Positions 1-8,571 of a DNA stretch of 64,000 nucleotides are shown here, piece after piece. Positions within the stretch are counted from its first letter, which is position 1. Each line of letters begins with the position of its first letter. The notes under the pieces are model-generated. The model saw only the letters and a list, made by a program, of their open reading frames with translations. It did no database searches and was not told the origin of the DNA. The stretch is from the NCBI RefSeq assembly GCF_000298215.1, contig NZ_BAHD01000014.1:34615-98614 (forward strand), read 5' to 3'. This DNA is from Kineosphaera limosa NBRC 100340. Its GTDB lineage: Bacteria; Actinomycetota; Actinomycetes; Actinomycetales; Dermatophilaceae. The translations under genes and the position numbers were made by a program.

Positions 1-1136
1 TGCTCGCCGTAACCGGTGCTTACCCCGCGCAGCTCCAGCGCCCCGGCGGGCTTGGCGGGCAGAGAGACCGAGCCGGCCTTGACCTCGATCGGCTCACCGA
101 GCAACGTCAGAATGCGGGTCGTGCTGGCCCGGCCGCGCTGATACAGGTCGAGCACCTGCGCGATGTCGGTCAGCGGCCACAGCAGCCGCTGGGTCATGAA
201 CACCAGCACCGAGTACATGCCGACCTGCAGCGTGCCGTTCAGGGTGGCCCAGCCGCCGAGCAGCAGCGTGCACGTGAACCCGGCCAGAATCGCCATCCGG
301 ACCAGCGGCACGAACGCCGCCGAGCTGCGGATCGCCCGCACGTTGGCCTCCCGATACGCCTCGGAGTAGCCCGCGATCCGGGTCCGCTCGCGGTCTTCGG
401 CGGTGAACGCCTTGATCGTCGCGATCCCGCCCAGGTTGGCCGACAGCGCCCCCGAGACATCGGCCACGGCCTGGCGCACGCCGGCGTACAGGGGCTCGAG
501 GCGCTTTTGGAACCACAGCGACCCGATGACGATGAGCGGGATCGGGAGGAAGGCGAACAGCAGCAGCTGCCAGGAGGCGATGGCGAAGACCGCGCCGACG
601 AGCACGATGTTCAGCGCGGTCTGCAGGATGCGTGGGGCGCCGACATCGAGAAAACGCTCGAGCTGATTGACGTCGTCGTTCAGGGTTGCCAGGGTCGCGC
701 CGGCGGGGCGGGATTCGTGCCAGCGCAGGTCGAGGTGTTGGGCGTGGTCGTAGGCCTGCACCCGCAGGTCGTGCTCGACCCCCTGGGCGACCCCGCGCCA
801 GAGCACGTCGGCGATGTACTCGCTGGCCGACTCGATGATCCACACGACGACGTTGATGACCGCGAGCCACGCGAGCTGGGAGTAGCGCGACTCGACCCCC
901 AGCACCTGCCCGACGAACGAGGCGTCGCCGCGCACCACGACATCCACTGCCGCGCCGATGAGCAGCTCGGGCACCACGTCGGCGACTTTGTTGACCACCG
1001 AGGCGGTCACCGCTGCGATCAGCCGCGGCCGATGCTGCCCGTAGCGCGCCCAGAGGGCGTGCAGCGGGCGGTCGGGGTCCATGCTGACGTCCAGGGGGAC
1101 CGTGGCGGAGGTCGGGGAGTGGGTCGCGGAAGGCAC
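1..1136 (-). CDS. ABC exporter, fused permease-ATPase (C-terminus cut by window edge)
   Basis: The visible part starts at a GTG at 1136 preceded by GGAAAGG at suitable spacing and reads 378 codons to the window edge. It is the transmembrane half of a type IV (MsbA-like) exporter: several hydrophobic segments, the usual coupling-helix stretch HESRPAGATLATLNDDVNQLERFL, and then the beginning of the nucleotide-binding domain (GALELRGVSTGYGE) just before the edge. The Walker and signature motifs lie outside the window. It is transcribed divergently from an iron-siderophore importer, and an iron box sits in the shared 139-bp intergenic region, so export of a siderophore or another iron-linked substrate is a reasonable inference. 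The substrate is not shown by the sequence; a multidrug or lipid exporter is possible. Confidence 0.85.
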   Translation of the reverse strand, partial: MPSATHSPTSATVPLDVSMDPDRPLHALWARYGQHRPRLIAAVTASVVNKVADVVPELLIGAAVDVVVRGDASFVGQVLGVESRYSQLAWLAVINVVVWIIESASEYIADVLWRGVAQGVEHDLRVQAYDHAQHLDLRWHESRPAGATLATLNDDVNQLERFLDVGAPRILQTALNIVLVGAVFAIASWQLLLFAFLPIPLIVIGSLWFQKRLEPLYAGVRQAVADVSGALSANLGGIATIKAFTAEDRERTRIAGYSEAYREANVRAIRSSAAFVPLVRMAILAGFTCTLLLGGWATLNGTLQVGMYSVLVFMTQRLLWPLTDIAQVLDLYQRGRASTTRILTLLGEPIEVKAGSVSLPAKPAGALELRGVSTGYGE

Positions 1137-1238
1137 GCCTCACCTTTCCATCGGGTCGAGTGCGGCGTTGCGCGAGGTGTTCGGATCGTCACAGGCGGCA
1201 CCGCTTGCCAGATCACGCACCCTAACCCCTAAGGTGCC

Positions 1239-1257
1239 TTAGGTAAGCCTTACCTTC
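1239..1257. promoter_or_regulatory. Iron box (IdeR/DmdR/DtxR-type operator)
   Basis: TTAGGTAAGCCTTACCTTC is a near-perfect 19-bp palindrome matching the actinobacterial iron-box consensus (TTAGGTTAGGCTAACCTAA). It ends 18 bp before the start codon of the binding lipoprotein and lies about 100 bp upstream of the divergent exporter, so it could repress one or both under iron-replete conditions. Confidence 0.85.
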
Positions 1258-1275
1258 GTCGAGAGACCCGCCCCC

Positions 1276-2322
1276 ATGCGATCCCGTTCCCTGGCCGGCG
1301 CCACCGCCTCCCTCCTGCTGCTGGCCCTGGCGGCCTGCGGTTCCAGCACCGCCGACCCCGCTGCGAACAGCACCACCCCGGCCGGGGAGGCCGCGACCGG
1401 CGCGGCCTTCCCCGTGACGATTCAGCACGCGTTGGGCAGCACGACGATCGAGAGCAAGCCGGAGCGGGTGGCCACGGTCGCGTGGAGCAACCACGAGGTG
1501 CCGCTGGCCCTGGGCGTCGTACCGGTCGGCATGAGCAAGGCGACGTGGGGCGACGACAACGGCAACGGCGTGCTGCCGTGGGTCGAGGAGAAGCTCACCG
1601 AGCTGGGTGCGCAGACCCCCGTGCTGTTCGACGACACCGACAGCATCGACTACGAGGCGGTCGCGAACACCAAGCCCGACGTCATCCTGGCCGCCTACTC
1701 GGGATTGACCAAGGAGCAGTACGACACTCTGAGCAAGATCGCGCCGGTCGTCGCCTACCCCAAGGCCGCCTGGGGCACGTCGATGGACGAGATGATCAAG
1801 CTCAACAGCTTGGCCATCGGTCTGGGTCCCGAGGGCGAAAAGCTGGCCACCGACCTCGATGCGCAGGTCAAGGCCACGGGGGCGAAGCACCCTGAGCTGG
1901 CCGGCAAGACCGCGCTGTTCTCCTTCATCGACACCACCGACCTGAGCAAGGTCGGCTTCTACAACACCAACGATCCCCGCGCGGCGCTGTTCACCGAGAT
2001 CGGCATGACCGAGGCCAAGGCCGCCACCGAGTCGGCCGCGGCCGGCCCCGCCTTCTTCGGCACGATCAGCGCCGAGCAAAGCGACTCCTTCGCCGACGTC
2101 GACCTGGTCGTCAGCTACGCCAAGGACGAGGCCGCGACGCTCAAGGCGGTCGAGGCCGATCCGCTCTGGTCGAAGATCCCCGCCGTGAAGAACGGCTCCA
2201 TCGCGCTGCTCAAGGACGACACCCCGCTGGCCGCCGTCGCCAACCCCTCGCCGCTGTCGATCCCGTGGGGCATGGACAAGTACCTGGCGGTGCTCGACGC
2301 CGCGGCTACCAAGGCGCCGTGA
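1276..2322 (+). CDS. Iron-siderophore ABC transporter substrate-binding lipoprotein
   Basis: 348 residues. A hydrophobic signal peptide ends in a lipobox (LAAC, Cys at about residue 21), followed by a low-complexity Ala/Thr linker and a FepB/FhuD-like periplasmic-binding fold: VTIQHALGSTTI, then KPERVATVAWSNHEVPLALGVVPVGM, and KPDVILAAYSGLTKEQY. It should capture ferric siderophore outside the membrane and deliver it to the two FecCD-type permeases that follow with 4-bp overlaps. The gene lies directly downstream of an iron box. The ligand (catecholate, hydroxamate or citrate type) cannot be told from sequence alone. Confidence 0.93.
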   Translation: MRSRSLAGATASLLLLALAACGSSTADPAANSTTPAGEAATGAAFPVTIQHALGSTTIESKPERVATVAWSNHEVPLALGVVPVGMSKATWGDDNGNGVLPWVEEKLTELGAQTPVLFDDTDSIDYEAVANTKPDVILAAYSGLTKEQYDTLSKIAPVVAYPKAAWGTSMDEMIKLNSLAIGLGPEGEKLATDLDAQVKATGAKHPELAGKTALFSFIDTTDLSKVGFYNTNDPRAALFTEIGMTEAKAATESAAAGPAFFGTISAEQSDSFADVDLVVSYAKDEAATLKAVEADPLWSKIPAVKNGSIALLKDDTPLAAVANPSPLSIPWGMDKYLAVLDAAATKAP

Positions 2323-3479
2323 GTTTCCTGCTCGCGACGCGGGCGAAAACGCGCAGCGGGCCGGGCGTCGCCACCGCCCGGCCCGCTGCGGCTGCCCGGA
2401 CGGTGGGCGCCGAGGGCGCCGAGGGCGCCGAGTTGGGCACCGAGTCGCCCGCCGAGCTGCCCGCCGAGCTCGCTGGGCGGCGGCGCTCCCCCGCGACCCG
2501 CTGGACCTGGTTGGGGGTGGCGCTCGTCGCGCTCGTAGCGGCGGCGCTGGCCTCGGTGACCTTCGGGGCGCGCGAGATCGCGTGGTCCGATCTGGTGGCG
2601 GCGCTGCGCGGACATGAGGAGACGGTCTCGCAGGCGGCGGTGGCCAAGCGCATTCCGCGCACGCTGCTCGCGCTGCTCGTCGGGGCCGCGCTCGGGGTGG
2701 CCGGGACCGTCATGCAGGGCGTGACCCGCAACCCGCTGGCCGATCCCGGCATCCTGGGGGTCAGTTCGGGGGCCTCGCTGGCGGTCGTGAGCGGCATCGC
2801 GTTCTTCGGTCTGGCCAGCCCGACCGGCTACATCTGGGTCGCGATTCTCGGCGCGGGCATCGCGGCGGTGTTCGTCTACGTCGTCGGGTCGCTGGGGCGC
2901 GGCGGGGCCACCCCGCTGAAGCTGGCCCTGGCCGGCGCGGCGACCTCGGCGGCGCTGACGTCGCTGATCAGCGCCATCCTCCTGCCCCGCATCCAGGTGA
3001 TGGACTCGTTTCGGTTCTGGCAGATCGGCGGGGTGGGCGGAGCCAGCCTCGGCAAGATCGTGCTGGTGCTGCCGTTCCTGGTCGTCGGCACCCTCTTGTG
3101 CCTCGTGATGGCTCGCGGGCTCAACTCGCTGGCGCTCGGGGACGAGTTGGCGGCCGGGCTCGGGGAGCGAGTGATGCGCACCCGGATCGTCGCCGCAACG
3201 GGCGCGGTTGCGCTCTGCGGAGCGGCGACCGCCGTCGCCGGCCCGATCGGCTTCGTCGGACTCGTCGTGCCGCACGCGTGCCGACTGCTCGTGGGCCCTG
3301 ATCACCGCTGGCTGCTGCCGTTCTCGGCGATCGTCGGGGCCGTGTTGCTCACGCTCGCCGATGTGGTCGGCCGGGTGGTCGCCCGTCCCGACGAGATCGA
3401 CGTCGGTATCGTCACCGCCCTCATCGGCGCGCCGGTCTTCATCGCGATCGTGCGCCGGCAGAAGGCGCGGGCGCTGTGA
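2319..3479 (+). CDS. Iron-siderophore ABC transporter permease (FecCD family), first of pair
   Basis: I choose the GTG at 2319, which overlaps the upstream TGA as GTGA, giving 386 residues. After a charged, Ala/Glu-rich N-terminus of about 60 residues come the hydrophobic segments of a FecCD permease. Family hallmarks are visible: RIPRTLLALLVGAALGVAGTVMQ, RNPLADPGILGVSSGASL and the GPIGFVGLVVPH loop that contacts the ATPase. It should form a heterodimer with the next permease and import ferric siderophore. The coupling with flanking genes argues for one operon 1276-5376. Confidence 0.93.
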   Translation: MSFLLATRAKTRSGPGVATARPAAAARTVGAEGAEGAELGTESPAELPAELAGRRRSPATRWTWLGVALVALVAAALASVTFGAREIAWSDLVAALRGHEETVSQAAVAKRIPRTLLALLVGAALGVAGTVMQGVTRNPLADPGILGVSSGASLAVVSGIAFFGLASPTGYIWVAILGAGIAAVFVYVVGSLGRGGATPLKLALAGAATSAALTSLISAILLPRIQVMDSFRFWQIGGVGGASLGKIVLVLPFLVVGTLLCLVMARGLNSLALGDELAAGLGERVMRTRIVAATGAVALCGAATAVAGPIGFVGLVVPHACRLLVGPDHRWLLPFSAIVGAVLLTLADVVGRVVARPDEIDVGIVTALIGAPVFIAIVRRQKARAL

Positions 3480-4558
3480 GCGCGCCGGCACGCCGGTCTG
3501 CAGTGACGCCTACCGCGCCGGTGGTCCCCGCGAGTGTCCGTGAGCGGGTCGCTCGCGGGCGGGTCAACCGGGCCCGAGCCCGCGTGGTGGCGGTGGCGGT
3601 GCTCGCCCTGATCGCCGCGAGCCTCTTCGCGGTCGCCCTCATGGTGGGTCAGACGTTCTACGGCGCCAGTGAGGTGCTGCGCGTCGTCCTCGGCCAGACG
3701 GTGCCGGGCGCCAGCTTCACCGTCGGTGAGCTGCGGCTGCCGCGGAGTGTGTTGGCGGTGCTCGCGGGCGCCGCCTTCGCCCTGGCCGGGGTGACCTTTC
3801 AGACGATGCTGCGTAACCCGCTGGCCTCGCCGGACATCATCGGCATCAGCTCCGGAGCCAGCGCGGCGGCGGTCTTCGGCATCGTCACCTTCGGCCTGAG
3901 CGGGGCGACGTTGTCGATCGTCGCGATCGTCGCGGCGCTGGCCACGGCGTTGCTGATCTACGGACTGTCGTACTCCGGCGGGGTCGCCGGTACCCGGCTG
4001 ATCCTCATCGGCATCGGCATCTCTTCGATGCTGCATTCGGTCGTCTCCTACCAACTCATCAAGGCCGCGACGTGGGATCTGCAGACCGCCATGCGCTGGC
4101 TGACCGGCTCGGTCAACGATGCGACGTGGCAGGTCGTCGCGCCTCTGGCGGTGGCCCTGGCGGTGCTGGCTCCGGTGCTGTTCGGCCAGGCCCGCAACCT
4201 GACCCTGCTGCAGCTCGGTGACGACACGGCCGCCGCGCTCGGGGTCAGTGTCGAGCGCACACGATTGTTGGCAATCGTGGCGGCGGTCGCGCTCGTCGCG
4301 TTCGCCACGGCCGCCGCCGGGCCGATCGCGTTCGTGGCCTTCCTCTCCGGCCCCATCGCCGCCCGCATCGTGCGCCCGGGCGGCTCGCTCATGCTCCCGG
4401 CTGCGTTCGTCGGGGCGTTGCTCGTGCTCGGCGCCGACCTGCTCGGGCAATTCGCGTTCGACGCCCGCTATCCGGTGGGGGTCATCACCGGCGCCCTCGG
4501 CGCGCCCTACCTGGTGTACCTGCTGGTGCGCACCAATCGTTCCGGAGGTTCGTTGTGA
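3476..4558 (+). CDS. Iron-siderophore ABC transporter permease (FecCD family), second of pair
   Basis: 360 residues from a GTG that overlaps the upstream stop (GTGA). It is the paralogous partner of the preceding permease. Typical motifs are LRLPRSVLAVLAGAAFALAG, RNPLASPDIIGISSGASAAAV and AAGPIAFVAFLSGPIAARI. About nine to ten hydrophobic stretches follow a short cationic N-terminus, as expected for this family. The RNPLASPDIIG form is characteristic of the FepG/FhuB second-half type, against RNPLADPGILG in the FepD type, so the pair is a standard heterodimer. Confidence 0.93.
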   Translation: MSAPARRSAVTPTAPVVPASVRERVARGRVNRARARVVAVAVLALIAASLFAVALMVGQTFYGASEVLRVVLGQTVPGASFTVGELRLPRSVLAVLAGAAFALAGVTFQTMLRNPLASPDIIGISSGASAAAVFGIVTFGLSGATLSIVAIVAALATALLIYGLSYSGGVAGTRLILIGIGISSMLHSVVSYQLIKAATWDLQTAMRWLTGSVNDATWQVVAPLAVALAVLAPVLFGQARNLTLLQLGDDTAAALGVSVERTRLLAIVAAVALVAFATAAAGPIAFVAFLSGPIAARIVRPGGSLMLPAAFVGALLVLGADLLGQFAFDARYPVGVITGALGAPYLVYLLVRTNRSGGSL

Positions 4559-5376
4559 CCGTTGACCATTCGCTGATCGCCGAGCGGGTTCGGCTGGGTT
4601 ACGGCGAGCGCACCGTCGTCGACGAGCTAGACCTGTCGATCGAGCCGGGAGCCATCACGGTGATTGTCGGCGCCAACGCGTGTGGCAAGTCGACGTTGCT
4701 GCGCGCGTTGGCGCGGCTGCTGACCCCGAGCAGCGGGCGGGTGCTGCTCGATGGTGCGGACCTGCACCGGCGATCGACGAAGGAGGTGGCGCGCACGCTC
4801 GGACTGCTGCCGCAGTCCCCGGTGGCGCCGGAGGGGATCGTCGTGGCCGACCTCGTGGCCCGGGGCCGCAGCCCGCATCAGCGGATGTTCGCGCGCTGGT
4901 CGCCGGCCGACGACGAGGCGGTCGCCGCGGCCCTGGAGGTGACGGGCACGGCCGACCTGGCCGACCGCTCCGTCGACGAGCTCTCCGGCGGCCAGCGGCA
5001 GCGCGTGTGGATCGCGATGGCCCTCGCGCAGCGCACCGACGTGCTGCTGCTCGACGAGCCGACGACCTTCCTCGACATCAGCCACCAGGTCGAGGTGCTC
5101 GACCTGCTCACCGACCTCAACCGGCTGCGCGGCACGACGATCGTCATGGTGCTGCACGACCTCAACCTGGCCGCGCGCTACGCCGACCGGCTGGTCGCGG
5201 TGGCCGGAGGCCGGGTGTACGCGCAGGGCGCGCCGGGGCAGGTGCTCACCCAGGAGGTCGTGCAGGAGGTCTTCGGCCTGCGCAGCCAGGTGGTGCCCGA
5301 CCCCGTCTCCGGTACCCCCATCGTGCTGCCCATCGGCCGGCACCACGTGCGCGCCCCCGAGCCCGCGGCCAGCTGA
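4555..5376 (+). CDS. Iron-siderophore ABC transporter ATP-binding protein (FepC/FecE type)
   Basis: 273 residues starting at a GTG that overlaps the permease stop. Walker A is GANACGKST (about residues 38-46), the Q-loop is LLPQSPVAPEGI, the signature is LSGGQRQRVWIAMALAQ, Walker B is DVLLLDEPTTFLDI and the switch His lies in VLHDLNLAARYAD. The C-terminus contains the FepC-like segment VFGLRSQVVPDPVSGTPIVLP. It energises the importer made by the three upstream genes and ends the operon; a 369-bp repeat-containing gap follows. Confidence 0.95.
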   Translation: MTVDHSLIAERVRLGYGERTVVDELDLSIEPGAITVIVGANACGKSTLLRALARLLTPSSGRVLLDGADLHRRSTKEVARTLGLLPQSPVAPEGIVVADLVARGRSPHQRMFARWSPADDEAVAAALEVTGTADLADRSVDELSGGQRQRVWIAMALAQRTDVLLLDEPTTFLDISHQVEVLDLLTDLNRLRGTTIVMVLHDLNLAARYADRLVAVAGGRVYAQGAPGQVLTQEVVQEVFGLRSQVVPDPVSGTPIVLPIGRHHVRAPEPAAS

Positions 5377-5449
5377 CCGCGCCGTCAGCTGACCGCGCCG
5401 TCAGCGCCCGGCCGCACCTCCGCTTATCCGCCGGGCCCTCCGCCCGCCA

Positions 5450-5735
5450 GTCCACATCGTGGGCGTTGCGCTGGCTGCCCAGGGGCGCGGTTGCAACGGC
5501 GACGCTCGGCAGGGAGGGCGCCCGTCGGCGGGAGCGGGCTGCGTGCTGGCCAGTCCACATCGTGGGCGTTGCGCTGGCTGCCCAGGGGCGCGGTTGCGAC
5601 CGCGACGCTCGGCAGGGAGGGCGCCCGTCGGGTGGGCGTTCTGCTGACCGGGCCCGTCCACATGCTGGATGTTGCGCTGGCTGCCCAGGGATGCGGTTGC
5701 GACCGCGACGCTCGGCAGGGAGCGCGCCCGTCGGG
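5450..5735 (+). repeat. Three tandem copies of a structured intergenic repeat, period 103 bp
   Basis: Copies begin at 5450, 5553 and 5656 with GTCCACAT and run about 80 bp to CGTCGG, each separated by about 23 bp of dissimilar GC-rich DNA, so the start-to-start distance is exactly 103 bp twice. Each copy contains a GCGCTGGCTGCCCAGGG element, an inverted repeat centred on GGTTGCGACC and the element GGCAGGGAG. They lie in the gap between a plus-strand operon and the convergent TetR gene. Other copies occur at 8572, 8675, 9538 and 13242. Nothing else is visible in 5377-5745. Confidence 0.85.
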
Positions 5736-5745
5736 GGCCGGCGGG

Positions 5746-6564
5746 CTAGACCTCGGTGCTGGCCACTAGTCGCTCGACGCTGTCGAGGATGAGGTCGAGC
5801 GCGAAGTGCAGGTCGGCTTGGTCGTCGTGGGCTCGGTCGTAGAAGCCCGAGTTCCAGGTCGCGAACAGGCTCGGAAAGCGCGCGGGGTCGAAGTAGCGCT
5901 CCCACACGGAGGCTCGGGCTGCCCAGTGCTCGTCGGCCGATTCTCCCGTGCGCGAGGCTTGGGCGGCATCGGCGATCTCGCCGCGCGCGATGCCGAAGAT
6001 GTAGGACTCCAGCAGCTCACTGACGCGGGCCGCCTCGCCGAGCGGCAGGTGGGCGTCCCGTCCGACCGCCAGCAGGTCGTCGCTGATCGTGAGCACCCGC
6101 GGGCCGGGTGGCAACCGCCAGAGGTTGGCGTGCACGAGCCAAGGATGCCGCCGATACATCGCGAGCGCCTGCTCGGCGTGGTGGATATACCTCTGCCGCC
6201 ACCCCTGACTGGCCTGCGAGCGGGTACGCGCGGCGTATGCCCGGTCGATCATCAACTCGAATAGCTCGTCTCGGCCAGGGACGTAGGTGTAGAGCGACAT
6301 CGCGCCGACCCCGAGGCGACGGGCCAGCGCGCGCATCGACAGCGCCTCGAATCCCTCCTCGTCGGCCAGGGCCATCGCCGCGTCGAGCACCTCGTCCAGC
6401 GTGATCTTCGGGCGTCGGCCGCGGGCGGATGGGGCTGGGGGGTCCCACAGCAACTCGACGACGCGCTGCCCCGCGGCGGTGCCTTCGCCGGGCTCCGCGG
6501 GGGCCACGGCGGGCTCGGCAGGGTCGGCGCCCTCGGCGTCAGCGGCGGTCCGGTTTGTGCTCAT
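5746..6564 (-). CDS. TetR/AcrR family transcriptional regulator
   Basis: 272 residues. An Ala/Glu/Pro-rich N-terminal extension of about 45 residues precedes the TetR DNA-binding domain: ITLDEVLDAAMALADEEGFEALSMRALARRLGVGAMSLYTYVPGRDELFELM, with the helix-turn-helix around residues 75-95. The remaining helical part resembles the ligand-binding domain of TetR proteins that control antibiotic or drug exporters (TetR_C-like; WLVHANLWRLPPGPRVLTISDDLL). The gene is divergent from an ABC-2 exporter pair, and strong palindromes lie in the 150-bp intergenic region. Autoregulation and repression of the exporter, relieved by a transported compound, is the likely role; the inducer is unknown. Confidence 0.9.
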   Translation of the reverse strand: MSTNRTAADAEGADPAEPAVAPAEPGEGTAAGQRVVELLWDPPAPSARGRRPKITLDEVLDAAMALADEEGFEALSMRALARRLGVGAMSLYTYVPGRDELFELMIDRAYAARTRSQASQGWRQRYIHHAEQALAMYRRHPWLVHANLWRLPPGPRVLTISDDLLAVGRDAHLPLGEAARVSELLESYIFGIARGEIADAAQASRTGESADEHWAARASVWERYFDPARFPSLFATWNSGFYDRAHDDQADLHFALDLILDSVERLVASTEV

Positions 6565-6594
6565 CGCCTAGCCACTCCCTTCGCCGTGATCGAT

Positions 6595-6611
6595 GACGTA
6601 CAGAGTACGTC
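6595..6611. promoter_or_regulatory. Palindromic operator candidate for the TetR regulator
   Basis: GACGTACAGAGTACGTC is a perfect 7-bp inverted repeat around a 3-bp centre, located 31 bp upstream of the TetR start codon. It shares the GTAC core with the larger inverted repeat at 6620-6667. Confidence 0.55.
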
Positions 6612-6619
6612 TTGTGATT

Positions 6620-6667
6620 CTCGTACGATGTACGGTACGGTCGCGTTATCTACGTACACCGTACGAG
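6620..6667. promoter_or_regulatory. Large inverted repeat, second operator candidate
   Basis: The left arm CTCGTACGATGTACGGTA (6620-6637) pairs with the right arm CTACGTACACCGTACGAG (6650-6667) with few mismatches around a 12-bp centre. Each arm is itself built of CGTAC/GTACG half-sites. It lies 48 bp before the exporter ATPase start, a position suited to repression by the divergently encoded TetR protein. Confidence 0.55.
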
Positions 6668-6714
6668 TGTGGCCAGCGGTATCGCGTCGCACTCGGCGAC
6701 AGCAGGGGGACCCA

Positions 6715-7713
6715 ATGATCCATACGCAAGCGCTGACCCGGACGTTCACGTCCGGCAAACAGAGCGTCGAGGCCGTCGCCGGCATCGACCTCGACATCGG
6801 CCGCGGCGAACTCGTCGCGGTCCTCGGGCCGAACGGAGCGGGCAAATCGACGACCCTGCGGATGCTCACGTCGCTGCTGCCGCCGACCTCCGGGGTCGCG
6901 CGAGTTGCCGGGATCGACGTCACCGCGGATCCCGCCGGGGTGCGGGCCCGGATCGGTTACGTCGGGCAGAAGGACGGAGCGGGTCACAACTATCGGGTCG
7001 CCGACGAGCTGCTCATGCAGGGCCGCTTCTACGGGCTGGACCGGGCCGCGGCCCGGCAGCGGGTCGACGAGCTGCTGAACACCCTCGACCTGCCTGGCCT
7101 GGGGATGCGCAAGGTGAGCACCCTTTCAGGCGGGCAGAAACGCCGCCTCGACATCGCACTGGGCCTCGTGCACTCCCCGGGGCTGCTGTTTCTCGACGAG
7201 CCGACGACCGGCATGGACCCGCAGGCCCGGGCGAATCTGTGGGAGCACATCGGCGCCCTGCGCGAGCGGCTGGGCATGACGATCGTCGTCACGACCCACT
7301 ACTTGGAGGAGGCCGACGCGATGGCCGAGCGGGTCGTCATCGTCGATCACGGCAAGATCATCGCCGACGACACGCCGGCGCGGCTCAAGCGCAACCTGGC
7401 CGGCGACCACATCGACGTCACCGTGCCCCGCGCTCAAGAGGTGGTCGCTCGCGAGGTGCTGGCCCAGCTCGGCACGGAACCGGGCACGGTACCCGCTGTC
7501 GTTGACCCCGTGCCGGGAGGGGCCGTGCCGCGGGCCGAGTTGGTCGGCGTGCGGGTGCGCGTGCCCTCGGGCCCGGCGGCGCTGCCCCCGGCGCTGGCCC
7601 GACTCGCCGCAGCGGGGGTCGAGGTGAGCGCGGCGAGCGCCCAGCAACCCACGCTTGACGACGTCTTTCTCAACCTGACCGGCCGCAGCCTGCGTGAAGG
7701 AGCCGAAGCCTAA
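6715..7713 (+). CDS. ABC-2 exporter ATP-binding protein (DrrA-like)
   Basis: The ATG at 6715 is preceded by AGGGGGA, giving 332 residues. The ATPase domain shows Walker A GPNGAGKST, signature LSGGQKRRLDIALGLVHSPG, Walker B LLFLDEPTTGMDP and the switch His in VVTTHYLEEADAMAERV, all typical of the daunorubicin-resistance DrrA family. The C-terminal quarter is the DrrA-type accessory domain (PTLDDVFLNLTGRSLRE). It pairs with the membrane protein encoded immediately downstream with a 1-bp TAATG overlap. The pair probably exports a hydrophobic small molecule; the substrate is unknown. Confidence 0.93.
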   Translation: MIHTQALTRTFTSGKQSVEAVAGIDLDIGRGELVAVLGPNGAGKSTTLRMLTSLLPPTSGVARVAGIDVTADPAGVRARIGYVGQKDGAGHNYRVADELLMQGRFYGLDRAAARQRVDELLNTLDLPGLGMRKVSTLSGGQKRRLDIALGLVHSPGLLFLDEPTTGMDPQARANLWEHIGALRERLGMTIVVTTHYLEEADAMAERVVIVDHGKIIADDTPARLKRNLAGDHIDVTVPRAQEVVAREVLAQLGTEPGTVPAVVDPVPGGAVPRAELVGVRVRVPSGPAALPPALARLAAAGVEVSAASAQQPTLDDVFLNLTGRSLREGAEA

Positions 7714-8528
7714 TGTCCACCACCGACCTGACGACGACCCCTGCGCCCGCGCCTGAAACGCCCGCGCCCGTGCGCCGCGGCCTGTTCGCGGACATCGGCT
7801 CGGTGTGGATGCGCGAGACGCTGACGATCCTGCGCGACCCGTTCTCGCTGATCTTCTCGCTGCTGCAGCCGTTGGTGTTCCTCGGCCTGTTCGCTCCGCT
7901 GCTGGCCGGGATGTCGGGGGAGGGTGGACCGGCGACGCTGCAGTGGTTCCTGCCCGGCGTGGTCGTGATGATCACGATGTTCGGCACGTCGATGACTGGC
8001 TCGAATCTGCAGTTCGAGATCATGACCGGCGCCTTCGAACGCATCCTGGCCACCCCGCTGCGCCGCTCGGCCCTGCTCGTCGGGCGGGCCTTGAAGGAAC
8101 TGACGCCGCTGCTCGTGCAGGCCCTCGTCATCGTGCTCGTCGCGTGGCCCTTCGGTTTCGCGCTGCATCCGGCGCACATCGCCGTCGGCCTGGTGATCAT
8201 CGGCGTCTTCGGAGTCGGCGTCGGCGCCCTCTCGTACGCGCTGGCCATCGCGGCGCGCAAGGCGGAGTGGATTTTCTGGGCGGTGCAGCAGACCCTGCTC
8301 TTCCCGCTGCTCATCCTCTCCGGCATGATGCTGCCGCTGGAGACCGGGCCGCGGTGGATGCAGGTCGCCGCCCAGTTCAACCCGCTGACCCACATCGTCG
8401 ACGCCCTGCGGGTGCTGTTCGCGGGCGGCTTCGACATCACGGTCGGCTACGGCGCGCTGGCGGCCGTGCTGACCTGCGCCGTCGGCCTGACCGTCGGAGT
8501 CCGCTCCATCACCCGCACGGTCCTCTAG
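7713..8528 (+). CDS. ABC-2 type exporter permease (DrrB-like)
   Basis: 271 residues, with the ATG sharing one base with the ATPase stop codon. After a Thr/Pro-rich cytoplasmic N-terminus it has about six hydrophobic segments of the ABC-2 membrane family. Typical stretches are VWMRETLTILRDPFSLIFSLLQPLVFLGLFAPLL, MTGAFERILATPLRRSALLVGRALKE and the conserved NPLTHIVDALRVLFAGG near the C-terminus. It forms the pore for the preceding DrrA-like ATPase. The gene ends before a 278-bp gap that carries two repeat copies and no coding signal. Confidence 0.93.
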   Translation: MSTTDLTTTPAPAPETPAPVRRGLFADIGSVWMRETLTILRDPFSLIFSLLQPLVFLGLFAPLLAGMSGEGGPATLQWFLPGVVVMITMFGTSMTGSNLQFEIMTGAFERILATPLRRSALLVGRALKELTPLLVQALVIVLVAWPFGFALHPAHIAVGLVIIGVFGVGVGALSYALAIAARKAEWIFWAVQQTLLFPLLILSGMMLPLETGPRWMQVAAQFNPLTHIVDALRVLFAGGFDITVGYGALAAVLTCAVGLTVGVRSITRTVL

Positions 8529-8571
8529 CCCCGACGCCGACCCGCCCACCCGCCGGTTGGCTCGCTCGCTC

